Both the position numbers and the translations under genes were made by a program. From Dactylosporangium siamense (lineage in GTDB: Bacteria > Actinomycetota > Actinomycetes > Mycobacteriales > Micromonosporaceae): a stretch of DNA of 47,410 bases. Location of the stretch: assembly GCF_016862795.1 (NCBI RefSeq), contig NZ_BONQ01000104.1, positions 1 to 47,410 of the forward strand, given 5' to 3'. Shown piece by piece: positions 7,400 through 14,332 of this stretch; positions within the stretch are counted from its first letter, which is position 1; the number at the start of each line of letters is the position of its first letter. The notes beneath the pieces are model-generated. The model searched no databases, was not told the DNA's origin, and was given only the letters and a program-made list of their open reading frames with translations.

Positions 7400-9364
7400 A
7401 TGATCAGACGCCTCCTCGCCGGGTTCGCCGGCCTCGCCCTCGCGGCGAGCGCCGGCGTGGCCTCCGCGAGCCCCAGCCACGACGGCTTCGTCGTGCGCCA
7501 CGGCGACGACCTGCAGCTCAACGGGAAGGACTTCCGGTTCGCCGGGTCCAACAACTACTACCTGATGTACCGGTCACCGGCCATGGTCGACGACGTCTTC
7601 GCCGACGCGGCCGCGGCCGGCTTCACCGTGCTGCGCACCTGGGGGTTCCTGGACATCGGCGCCCAGGACGACACCGGATCCGTGCACCACAAGGAGAACG
7701 GCGTCTACTTCCAGTACTGGGACGGGACGCGACCCGCCTACAACGACGGGCCCGACGGCCTGCAGCACCTCGACCAGGTCGTCAAGTCGGCCCGGGACAA
7801 GGGCATCAAGCTGGTCATCCCGCTGACGAACAACTGGAGCGCGTTCGGCGGCATGGACCAGTACGTGCGCTGGCGCGGCGGCACCCACCACGACCAGTTC
7901 TACACCGACCCCGTCATCCGCGGCTGGTACAAGGACTGGATCAGCCACGTGCTCAACCGCACGAACAGCCTCACCGGCGTCAAGTACAAGGACGACCCCA
8001 CCATCATGGCGTGGGAGCTGGCCAACGAGCCCCGCTGCGGCGGGTCCGGGGTCTACCCGCGCTCGGCGACCTGCACCGACGCCACGGTCACCGCCTGGGC
8101 CGCCGACATCAGCGGGCACATCGACGGCGTCGACGGCAGGCACCTCATCGGCTCCGGCGACGAGGGATTCCTGTGCACGGACCGGGCCGGCACCGACTTC
8201 ACCACCAACTGCGCCGACGGGGTGAACTCCGCGGCCCTGGCCGCCCTGCCGGCGGTCGACCTGCTGTCCTTCCACCTCTACCCCGACCACTGGAACAAGG
8301 ATCCGGCCTGGGGCACGGGCTGGATCACCAGCCATGTCCGCCTCGCCGACCGGCTGCGCAAACCCGTGCTGCTGGGCGAGTTCGGGCTGTTGGACAAGGC
8401 GACCCGCAACGTCGTGTACAAGGAGTGGACCGACGCCGCCGTGCGCGCGGGCATCGACGGGTTCCTCTACTGGATCCTGTCCGGCGTCCAGGACGACGGC
8501 ACCGACTACCCGGACTACGACGGCTTCACCGTCTACTGCCCGAGCCCCGTCTGCACCACCGTCGCCAACGCCGGCGACGAGCTGCGCCGCGGCCAGCGGT
8601 CCCGCCCGCCGGTCGCCGACCACGACACCGCCCAGACCCTGCGGGAGGAGCCGGTGACGGTGGCGCCCGCGGCCAACGACATCGCCTACCGCACCAAGGT
8701 GCAGCCGTCCACCATCGACCTGGACCCCGCCGCCGCGGGCCAGCAGGCGACGGTGACGGTGCCCGGCGGCGGGTTCCGTCTGGACCGGGGCCTTGTCACC
8801 TTCACGCCGGCCGCCGGGTTCACCGGCCGGGTCGTCGCCCCGTACACCATCCGCGACCAGGCCGGCCGCACGTCCAACGTGGCGGAGCTGCGCATCACGG
8901 TGAAGAACCGCCCCGGCGACCCGCTCGTGCTGGCGTCGTTCGAGTCCGGCACCGAGGGCTGGGCGCCGGCGAGCTGGCAGTCCAACGCCGGCACCGTGGC
9001 GCAGACGACCGAGTTCCACCCCGAGGGAGCGGCCGGGCTGCGGGTCACCACCGCGGACGGCGGCTGGTTCGGCGTCGCCGGCCTGCCCGAGCGCGTCGAC
9101 CTGTCCGGCAGGGCGGTGCTGCGCTACGAGCTGCGCACCGGCGCGACCGGCACCTCCTACAGCATCGCGCTGCAGACCGGCGACGCGTACACCTGGTGCC
9201 AGTCGACCTGGGGCTACGCGGGCGCGGGCGGCACCACCACGGTCGAGGCCGACCTGGGCACCGCGATGTCCTGCGACGCGGCGGCCCTGGCCGACGTGCG
9301 CGCCGTCTACGTCTGGTTCGACGGAAACGGCGTGCACGACATCGACCACCTGCGCGCCCAGTAG
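7400..9364 (+). CDS. secreted multidomain GH5 mannanase with C-terminal CBM-like domain
   Basis: A 654-residue extracellular enzyme. The ATG at 7400 lies 6 nt after AGGAAGG and opens a clear Sec signal peptide (cut near ASASPS, residue 25). The catalytic GH5 domain (about 28-400) resembles subfamily 7 endo-beta-mannanases; Glu210 in WELANEP is the acid/base and Glu327 in LLGEFG the nucleophile. A linker leads to a cadherin/Ig-like domain (about 404-502), then a C-terminal beta-sandwich (about 510-654, beginning ASFESGTEGW) of the type seen in mannan-binding modules. It should cut polymeric mannan outside the cell. The upstream open frame from 7316 lacks support as coding sequence. Confidence 0.88.
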   Translation: MIRRLLAGFAGLALAASAGVASASPSHDGFVVRHGDDLQLNGKDFRFAGSNNYYLMYRSPAMVDDVFADAAAAGFTVLRTWGFLDIGAQDDTGSVHHKENGVYFQYWDGTRPAYNDGPDGLQHLDQVVKSARDKGIKLVIPLTNNWSAFGGMDQYVRWRGGTHHDQFYTDPVIRGWYKDWISHVLNRTNSLTGVKYKDDPTIMAWELANEPRCGGSGVYPRSATCTDATVTAWAADISGHIDGVDGRHLIGSGDEGFLCTDRAGTDFTTNCADGVNSAALAALPAVDLLSFHLYPDHWNKDPAWGTGWITSHVRLADRLRKPVLLGEFGLLDKATRNVVYKEWTDAAVRAGIDGFLYWILSGVQDDGTDYPDYDGFTVYCPSPVCTTVANAGDELRRGQRSRPPVADHDTAQTLREEPVTVAPAANDIAYRTKVQPSTIDLDPAAAGQQATVTVPGGGFRLDRGLVTFTPAAGFTGRVVAPYTIRDQAGRTSNVAELRITVKNRPGDPLVLASFESGTEGWAPASWQSNAGTVAQTTEFHPEGAAGLRVTTADGGWFGVAGLPERVDLSGRAVLRYELRTGATGTSYSIALQTGDAYTWCQSTWGYAGAGGTTTVEADLGTAMSCDAAALADVRAVYVWFDGNGVHDIDHLRAQ

Positions 9365-9373
9365 CGCGGAGCG

Positions 9374-9402
9374 GGCCACCGTCTCAGCTGTAGACGGTGG
9401 CC
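9374..9402. terminator. bidirectional terminator between convergent mannanase genes
   Basis: GGCCACCGTCT and AGACGGTGGCC form a perfect 11-bp stem with a 7-nt loop (CAGCTGT). The hairpin overlaps the last codons and stop of the minus-strand mannanase gene and follows the plus-strand one, so it can end both transcripts. Confidence 0.75.
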
Positions 9403-10391
9403 TGCTTCGAGGTCTGCTTCCAGCCGTTGGTGCCCCAGATGATGCGGTCGCCCCACCAGGCGCGGTTGTTGACGTTGAAGCCGTAGACCATGTCGAGGTA
9501 CTCCACGCCGCCGCCGTTGCCGGACCACGACCAGGCGAGCCAGCCGATGCCGCGGTAGTTGGCGTGGTTGATGATGGCGTCCTCGTCCACCGGGCCGTCG
9601 GAGTGCCAGTGCCCGAACTCGCCGACGATGAGCGGCAGCCCGGCGTTGAAGTACGAGTCGAGGTATGTGTAGACCTCCTGCGCGGTGTCGTACACGCCGT
9701 ACATGTGCACCGAGAACACGGTGTTGTGCAACGGGTCTGCCGCCAGTACCCCGGCCGCGTTGTTCCGCATGATCCACTGGTGGTCCTGGCCCCAGTTGGG
9801 CGCGTCCACGATGAGCGTGTGCTGCAGGCCGCCGTTGCGCAGCTTCTGCACCGCGTTCTTCGTGGCGCCCGCCCACTGCCCGGCGCTGTTGTTGCCGAGC
9901 GGCTCGTTGCCGATGTTGATGATCGCGTATGCCTCCTGGCCCTGCAGCGCGCTCTTCACGGCGAGCCAGTAGTCGGCGGCGGCGTCGAGGGCGTACGCGC
10001 CGCCCTGGTCGCCGTAGCCGGTGGTGTCGTGGTTCTCCAGGACGCAGACGAGCTTGGCGGACCGGCACCGGGAGATGACGGCGGAGACGTCGGCGGCGCT
10101 GCTGTAGCCGTAGCGCCCGCCGGTGAGCACGACGCGGATGGTGTTGGCGCCGGAGTTCTTCATGTCGGCCCAGACCTGGGTCTGGCCGGTGTACCAGGCG
10201 TGGCCGTGGTTCGCGCCACGCATGATGAACTGGTTGCCCTTGGCGTCGAGCAGCCGGGTGCCGGACACCCGGAAGCCGGTCGCGGCGGAGGCCGGTGCCG
10301 GCGTCCCGGCGACGACGAGTCCGGTGGCGGCTCCGGCGGCGGCGAGGAGCCCGGCGGCGAGGCCGGCGAGCCTGCGGCGGGGATGGGTCAT
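9384..10391 (-). CDS. secreted GH5 beta-mannanase (subfamily 8 type)
   Basis: A 335-residue secreted enzyme resembling Streptomyces ManA-type endo-1,4-beta-mannosidases. A long arginine-led signal peptide ends near PASA-ATGF (about residue 37). The catalytic residues are Glu163 in NIGNEP and Glu258 in IVGEFGHW. Aromatic residues such as NHGHAWY and WLAWSWSGN line the expected sugar cleft. It has no extra binding module. The ATG at 10391 is preferred over one at 10409 because GGAG lies 6 nt before it. With the larger mannanase it would release oligosaccharides for the ABC importer. Confidence 0.9.
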   Translation of the reverse strand: MTHPRRRLAGLAAGLLAAAGAATGLVVAGTPAPASAATGFRVSGTRLLDAKGNQFIMRGANHGHAWYTGQTQVWADMKNSGANTIRVVLTGGRYGYSSAADVSAVISRCRSAKLVCVLENHDTTGYGDQGGAYALDAAADYWLAVKSALQGQEAYAIINIGNEPLGNNSAGQWAGATKNAVQKLRNGGLQHTLIVDAPNWGQDHQWIMRNNAAGVLAADPLHNTVFSVHMYGVYDTAQEVYTYLDSYFNAGLPLIVGEFGHWHSDGPVDEDAIINHANYRGIGWLAWSWSGNGGGVEYLDMVYGFNVNNRAWWGDRIIWGTNGWKQTSKQATVYS

Positions 10392-10460
10392 GGGAGCTCC
10401 GATCTGCACGATGCGGCCCGGATGGCGGTCAGGGCCGCTTCGACACTCGTCGATTGCCTC

Positions 10461-10489
10461 AGTACAGCACTTAACGGGTTAAGTAGCAA
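10461..10489 (-). promoter_or_regulatory. mannanase promoter with operator in its spacer (site 3)
   Basis: On the minus strand TTGCTA (complement of 10484-10489) and TGTACT (complement of 10461-10466) are separated by 17 bp. The spacer holds the perfect 6-bp-arm palindrome CTTAAC-GG-GTTAAG (10470-10483), which matches CTTAACCGGTTAAG at 13 of 14 positions. A repressor bound here would cover the core promoter. Confidence 0.65.
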
Positions 10490-10501
10490 GGCGGCACTAC
10501 A

Positions 10502-10966
10502 GTGAGCACAATGGACGGTCAGCTCGTCACCGCGATCACTTCCCTGGGCGGCGTCGTGCTCGGCGGCGGGCTCTCCTACCTGGTGCAGCACCACGCGCAA
10601 CGCATGAGCGCGCACGCCGAGCAGCGGCGGCAGGACGATGCCCGGCGGGCCGAGCGCCTCGTCCATCTCGAGCGGTTCGTCACCGTCGCCGCCGAGGCGG
10701 AGCGGGTCGCCATCGACCGCCCTGACAGCTGGAGCGCCGGCGAGCCCTGGCACACCACCGCCCGGGAGACGATGCGGCGGTTCTGGGTCGCCCAGCACAT
10801 GCTCCGGGTGCTGTTCCCCAACAGCGTGAACGCCGTGGCCCGCGCCTACTTCCGCCGCCTCAACCGGGCGGTGTGGGACGGCGTGCCGTCGCTGGACGAC
10901 CTCTACACCGAGCTCGACGACCTGCGCGACGCATTCCTCGCCGCCGCCCGCACCACCCTGGACTGA
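10502..10966 (+). CDS. hypothetical protein with N-terminal membrane helix
   Basis: A 154-residue protein of unknown function. A short N-terminal hydrophobic segment (ITSLGGVVLGGGLSYLV, about residues 12-28) is followed by a charged, probably helical region rich in Arg, Glu and Ala and a helical C-terminal half. This suggests a membrane-anchored protein with a cytoplasmic coiled-coil domain. The GTG at 10502 follows AAGGCGG at 6 nt; the ATG at 10511 is an alternative. It shares a short intergenic region with the mannanase but has no evident link to mannan use. No family was recognised. Confidence 0.7.
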   Translation: MSTMDGQLVTAITSLGGVVLGGGLSYLVQHHAQRMSAHAEQRRQDDARRAERLVHLERFVTVAAEAERVAIDRPDSWSAGEPWHTTARETMRRFWVAQHMLRVLFPNSVNAVARAYFRRLNRAVWDGVPSLDDLYTELDDLRDAFLAAARTTLD

Positions 10967-10969
10967 CGG

Positions 10970-11797
10970 TTACAGCCGGTCCTCCAGCCTGCCGCGGGTG
11001 CCCGCGGTCATCCGGGTGCGGGCCGCCTGGTCGCCCCGCAGCGACCAGTGCAGGAACTCGACCGTCACGGCGGCGACGGTGTCGAAGTCGGTGCCGGGGC
11101 CGAGGTACGGGTCGAGATGATCGCCGTTCGCCAGGTCCAGCAGGGCCTTGGGCCAGGGGAGCGGGTCGTACGCCTCGGTGCAGCCCTCGAACCTGACCAC
11201 GGTGTCCTGGCGGCCGTGGACGAACAGGATCGGAGCCGGATCGCCGCTGTAGCCCACCCCGAACGGCCACTGACCACCGGCGAGGACGATGCCTGCCGTG
11301 AGCCGGTCGTCGCGGTGCTTCGTGAACATGCCGACGGTCGTCATGCCGCCCAGTGAGTGCCCCGCGGCGGCGACGGCGGCCCGGTCGACGCGCCGGGCGA
11401 GGGGGTCGCCGGCGGTGCCGTCGAGCGCTAGCACCGCGGTCAGGACGGCGGCGGCGTCGCCGGGCTGGTTGACGATGTCCTTGTCGTCGAGGCGCCGCGA
11501 CCCGCGGGCCGAGTGCGGGAAGGTGGGCGCCGCGACGATGAACCCGGCCGCCGCCCAGATCCGCAACAGGCGCCGGTAGTCCTCCGGGCGGCGGGTGTAC
11601 CCGTGGCTGAACACGACGACGGGGAAGCGGCCGCCGGTCACGGGGTGGACGAGCAGCGTGGGCAGCGGCCGGTCGGCGCCGTTGGTGACCTGCAGGGTCC
11701 GCTCCATGACCGCGTCGGTTGCCGGCGGCTGTCTGTCGCATCCGGCGAGCAGACCGGCCAGGGCGGCACAGGCGAGCAACAGATGGACGGGACGCAC
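10970..11797 (-). CDS. alpha/beta-hydrolase lipoprotein (PAF-acetylhydrolase / chlorophyllase-like)
   Basis: A 275-residue secreted lipoprotein esterase. The GTG at 11797 lies 7 nt after GGAGG and gives a lipoprotein signal peptide with lipobox LAGC (Cys20). A longer open frame upstream would add 31 residues without signal character. The nucleophile is Ser148 in GHSLGG; the oxyanion region is VVVFSHGYTRR, and Asp (FVHGRQD) and a late His (GDHLD or HWS) probably complete the triad. It resembles dienelactone-hydrolase/PAF-acetylhydrolase-like esterases. The substrate is unknown. It is convergent with the gene to its left (3-nt gap) and divergent from the Rid gene. Confidence 0.85.
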   Translation of the reverse strand: MRPVHLLLACAALAGLLAGCDRQPPATDAVMERTLQVTNGADRPLPTLLVHPVTGGRFPVVVFSHGYTRRPEDYRRLLRIWAAAGFIVAAPTFPHSARGSRRLDDKDIVNQPGDAAAVLTAVLALDGTAGDPLARRVDRAAVAAAGHSLGGMTTVGMFTKHRDDRLTAGIVLAGGQWPFGVGYSGDPAPILFVHGRQDTVVRFEGCTEAYDPLPWPKALLDLANGDHLDPYLGPGTDFDTVAAVTVEFLHWSLRGDQAARTRMTAGTRGRLEDRL

Positions 11798-11888
11798 GGC
11801 GCAACCTCCAGGGGCCGCACCGATCGTGGCATATCCCGCCGCGATGGGCGGTCTGCGGGGCACGCACCGGTCCCGCGGGTCTGGCAGC

Positions 11889-12284
11889 ATGGCGGGAATG
11901 CAGCTGCAGCCGCACGCCCCCGCCGTGGGCGTCTATCCGGCCACCGACGACTACGTCCACGCGATGGAGGTCCGTGGCGCCGAGCGGCTGCTGTTCGTGG
12001 CGGGGACGATGGGGCTGCGGCAGGACGGCACCGCCGGCGAGACTCTGGCGGAGCAGCTGGACCTGATCTGGTCCAACATCCGCGCCATTCTCGCCGCGGC
12101 CGGCATGACCGTCGACAACATCGTGCGGCTCACGAGCTACCTGACCGACGCCGGCCAGGCCGACGCCAACGCCGCGGCGCGGGTGGCCGCGCTCGGTGGG
12201 CGCGCCGTCCCCACCACGGCGATCGTCGTGCAGACCCTCGTCAGCAGCTGGCTGGTCGAGATCGAGGTGGTCGCGGCGGCATGA
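11889..12284 (+). CDS. Rid (YjgF/YER057c/UK114) family protein
   Basis: About 131 residues with the Rid fold. Family motifs are visible: LFVAGTMG near the start, EQLDLIWSNIRAILAAAGMTVDNIVRLTSYLTD in parts of its centre, and a C-terminal VEIEVVAAA strand. RidA enzymes hydrolyse reactive imine/enamine intermediates. The Arg that binds the substrate carboxylate in RidA (within a P-x-R-S/T-T stretch) appears to be Pro here (AVPTTAIVV), so this may belong to a non-deaminase Rid subgroup. The start could also be the ATG at 11898, with CAGCAT (11885-11890) as a leaderless -10 box. It is coupled by ATGA to the next gene. Confidence 0.85.
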   Translation: MAGMQLQPHAPAVGVYPATDDYVHAMEVRGAERLLFVAGTMGLRQDGTAGETLAEQLDLIWSNIRAILAAAGMTVDNIVRLTSYLTDAGQADANAAARVAALGGRAVPTTAIVVQTLVSSWLVEIEVVAAA

Positions 12285-12631
12285 CCGGGCGACTGGGGGA
12301 GGACGAGTTCTGGGCGCGACTGGAGCGGCGGATCTGCGCCGAGTTCCAGGGCTTCGCCGACGAGCGGCTGCGTCGGAACTGGTGCGACGGGCTCGTCGCC
12401 GAGGAGTTCGAGCCGGTGCCGCGGCCGTGTGTCCGCGGGCGGGCGTGGTGTGGGCCGGACGGGCAGGAGCCGTGGGCGTTCACCCTGCTGCTGGCCCCGG
12501 GCACCCGCTCCCGCGCCGCCGTCGACTGGGCGGCGTTGCTGCCGGGCGAGCGGCTGACCGGATGGCTGTCGCCCGACCCTCTGCGCAGGACGATGACCAT
12601 TGACCCGTTGGACGGATACCCGGACCGGTGA
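12281..12631 (+). CDS. hypothetical protein coupled to the Rid gene
   Basis: A 116-residue soluble protein that starts at the ATGA overlap with the Rid gene stop, so the two are cotranslated. It is rich in Trp, Arg and Glu (for example FWARLERRICAEFQGF and VRGRAWCGPDGQEPWAF) and has no membrane segment or recognised domain. A function near the Rid protein is likely only from the coupling. The terminator just downstream closes the two-gene unit. Confidence 0.75.
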   Translation: MTGRLGEDEFWARLERRICAEFQGFADERLRRNWCDGLVAEEFEPVPRPCVRGRAWCGPDGQEPWAFTLLLAPGTRSRAAVDWAALLPGERLTGWLSPDPLRRTMTIDPLDGYPDR

Positions 12632-12635
12632 ACGG

Positions 12636-12671
12636 GACCGGCCCCGGTCCTACCGGGGACCAGGGCCGGTC
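12636..12671. terminator. bidirectional terminator
   Basis: GACCGGCCC (12636-12644) pairs with GGGCCGGTC (12663-12671), and inside it GGTCC pairs with GGACC around the loop TACCGG. It sits between the Rid operon and the convergent SnoaL-like gene and can stop transcription from both sides. Confidence 0.75.
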
Positions 12672-12680
12672 GCCCGTGTC

Positions 12681-13046
12681 TCAGACCTCGGTCTGCTGGT
12701 GGAACACGCTGCGCCACCCGTCGCCGGTGCGGCCGTAGACGCTGGTGGCGAGCACCTGGAACGTCCGCTCGGCACCGCTGATCAGCGCGGTCACCGTCGC
12801 CTTGTAGGTGACCAGTGCGCTGTCGTCGCTGATCCGCAGGACCTTGAGGTCGGCCAGCGTCGTCTTCAGGAACGGGTTCTCGTTCTTGGTGATGGTCGGG
12901 ACGATCTCGGCCTTGCCCGCGACGCCGTACTTGCTCACGACCAGGGCGTCATCGCGGACGACCTGGTCGTAGAACGAGCCGTCACCCTCGCGGTTGGCGC
13001 GCCACATCTCCTCCTCGAGCTGCCGCAGCTCGGTTTCGACGCTCAT
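12681..13046 (-). CDS. SnoaL/NTF2-like protein (DUF4440 type)
   Basis: A 121-residue protein of the NTF2-like cone-fold superfamily. It begins with an amphipathic helix (ETELRQLEEEMWRANREGDG), continues with YDQVVRDDALVVSKYG, and ends in beta strands (FQVLATSVYGRTGDGWRSVF), the typical layout. Members include ketosteroid-isomerase-like enzymes and many proteins of unknown use. The ATG at 13046 follows GGAAGGGGG. A longer open frame upstream covers the divergent gene and is a shadow. Confidence 0.8.
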   Translation of the reverse strand: MSVETELRQLEEEMWRANREGDGSFYDQVVRDDALVVSKYGVAGKAEIVPTITKNENPFLKTTLADLKVLRISDDSALVTYKATVTALISGAERTFQVLATSVYGRTGDGWRSVFHQQTEV

Positions 13047-13088
13047 GTTGCCCCCTTCCGGTTCGTGGAATACCCACACGCTACCGGT

Positions 13089-13094
13089 TAAACT
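13089..13094 (+). promoter_or_regulatory. -10 box of a probable leaderless transcript
   Basis: TAAACT lies 6 nt before the ATG at 13101, and no ribosome binding site is present. This spacing places the transcription start at the A of the start codon, a common layout in actinobacteria. The box sits inside GGTTAAACTGGTTAC, which could also carry autoregulation. Confidence 0.5.
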
Positions 13095-13100
13095 GGTTAC

Positions 13101-13733
13101 ATGCATCCCGGCATCCACGTGCTGACCAGCGGGGGCGGCCAGCGGTTCTCGTTCGATCCCGGCAGTCTCAGCATCGAGCTGCTGTCCACCGGCGGTCCGG
13201 GCGACTACCGGCACTGGGAGATCCTGCACCGCCCGGCCGACCTGGCGGACTGGCTGCCGCGCACCCGGCTCGCGGCGGCCGCGCCGCTCGCTCCAGCCGA
13301 CCTGCGGATCCGGGCCGCCGACCTGGAGCGGATCCGGCACCTGCGGGACACGCTCTGGGCGGTCGCGCCGGCCCTGGCGCACGGGCGGGACGTGCTCCCC
13401 GCCGACCTCGAGGTCATCAACGGCTTCGTGCAGGAGCCGCCGAGGCTGCGGGTCGAGGCGGCGGATCTGGGCCGCCGATGGGTCGTCCCGATCACCGGGG
13501 CGCAGGTGCTCGGCGTGTTCGCTCGCGACGCGCTGGACGTGATCGGCACGCCGGCGCTGCGGGAGCGGGTCCGGGAGTGCGCCGGCGACCACTGCCGCCT
13601 GATCTTCCTCGACACGTCCCGGCCGGGGAACCGCCGCTGGTGCTCGATGGAGCGCTGCGGCAACCGCAACAAGGTGCGCACCCACCGCACCCGCCGGGCC
13701 GCCGTCGCAGCGCACACCGAAGGGAGCCGCTGA
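13101..13733 (+). CDS. CGNR zinc-finger protein (ABATE domain)
   Basis: A 210-residue protein with an N-terminal ABATE-type domain (about 15-150) and a C-terminal CGNR treble-clef zinc finger. The zinc ligands are Cys160 and Cys165 (CAGDHC) and Cys181 and Cys186 (CSMERCGNRNK, holding the CGNR signature), followed by a basic tail. The family is thought to bind DNA and regulate transcription in response to small ligands. The mRNA is probably leaderless. It is followed, with a 1-nt overlap, by a DinB-like gene, so the two probably form one operon. Confidence 0.88.
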   Translation: MHPGIHVLTSGGGQRFSFDPGSLSIELLSTGGPGDYRHWEILHRPADLADWLPRTRLAAAAPLAPADLRIRAADLERIRHLRDTLWAVAPALAHGRDVLPADLEVINGFVQEPPRLRVEAADLGRRWVVPITGAQVLGVFARDALDVIGTPALRERVRECAGDHCRLIFLDTSRPGNRRWCSMERCGNRNKVRTHRTRRAAVAAHTEGSR

Positions 13734-14260
13734 TGATGTGGCGTGCCGAGGTGGTCGACCAGCTCGACCTGTACTGGGACCTGCACCTGGCGCCCAGGCT
13801 GGCCGGTCTCACCGACGAGGAGTATTTCTGGGAGCCGGTGCGGGACTGCTGGTCGGTGCGGATCGGCGGGGACGGCCACGCGACGCTGGACGGCTCGCCA
13901 TCGGCCCCGGATCCGCCGCCGGTGACCACGATCGCGTGGCGGATGGCCCACGTCGCCTTCCACGTGCTCGGCTTCCGCACCAGCACGCACTTCGGCGACG
14001 GCTCGCTGACCGCGGCCACGGCACGGCTGCCGGTCACCGCGGACGAGGCCGTCGCGACGCTGGAGCGGCACTACCGCGGCTGGCGTGAAGCCGTGGTCGG
14101 GCTCGACGGTGCGGCCCTCGCGCGGGCGATCGGCGCGGCCGAGGGACCGTGGTCGAAGCGGCCGATGGCGACCCTGATGTTGCACGTCAACCGCGAGGTC
14201 ATGCACCACGGTGCGGAGATCTGCCTGCTGCGCGACCTGCACCGGGCCCGCTTCGCGTGA
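13733..14260 (+). CDS. DinB/YfiT-like four-helix-bundle protein
   Basis: A 175-residue DinB-superfamily protein. It has the usual helical pattern, with metal-ligand-type histidines in WRMAHVAFHVLG (His73 or His77) and near the C-terminus in LHVNREVMHHGAEI. Such proteins include mycothiol- and bacillithiol-dependent enzymes and proteins of unknown function. In actinobacteria a mycothiol-dependent role is possible but not shown. Two adjacent ATG codons (13733, 13736) follow GGGAG. The end of the gene lies in a tandem repeat. Confidence 0.82.
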   Translation: MMWRAEVVDQLDLYWDLHLAPRLAGLTDEEYFWEPVRDCWSVRIGGDGHATLDGSPSAPDPPPVTTIAWRMAHVAFHVLGFRTSTHFGDGSLTAATARLPVTADEAVATLERHYRGWREAVVGLDGAALARAIGAAEGPWSKRPMATLMLHVNREVMHHGAEICLLRDLHRARFA

Positions 14261-14332
14261 CGCTCAGGCCCAATTCGCGGCGCCCAGGCCCGTTTCGCGA
14301 CGCTCAGGCCCGCTTCGTGTGACGGTCAGGCG
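14249..14332. repeat. degenerate 20-22-bp tandem repeat at a convergent gene junction
   Basis: Four units follow each other: 14249-14270, 14271-14290, 14291-14310 and 14311-14332. They share TTCG...GACGCTCAGGCC. The first and last units are 22 bp long and match at 19 positions; the middle two are 20 bp. The first unit contains the stop codon of the DinB-like gene and the last the stop codon of the gene on the other strand. Confidence 0.8.

Noticed and set aside
13081-13095. Further copy of the mannan-locus palindrome before the CGNR gene
   Set aside because: The sequence shares CCGGTTAA but matches only 10 of 14 positions, overlaps a -10 box and lies before an unrelated gene; it is probably chance or a site of the CGNR regulator.
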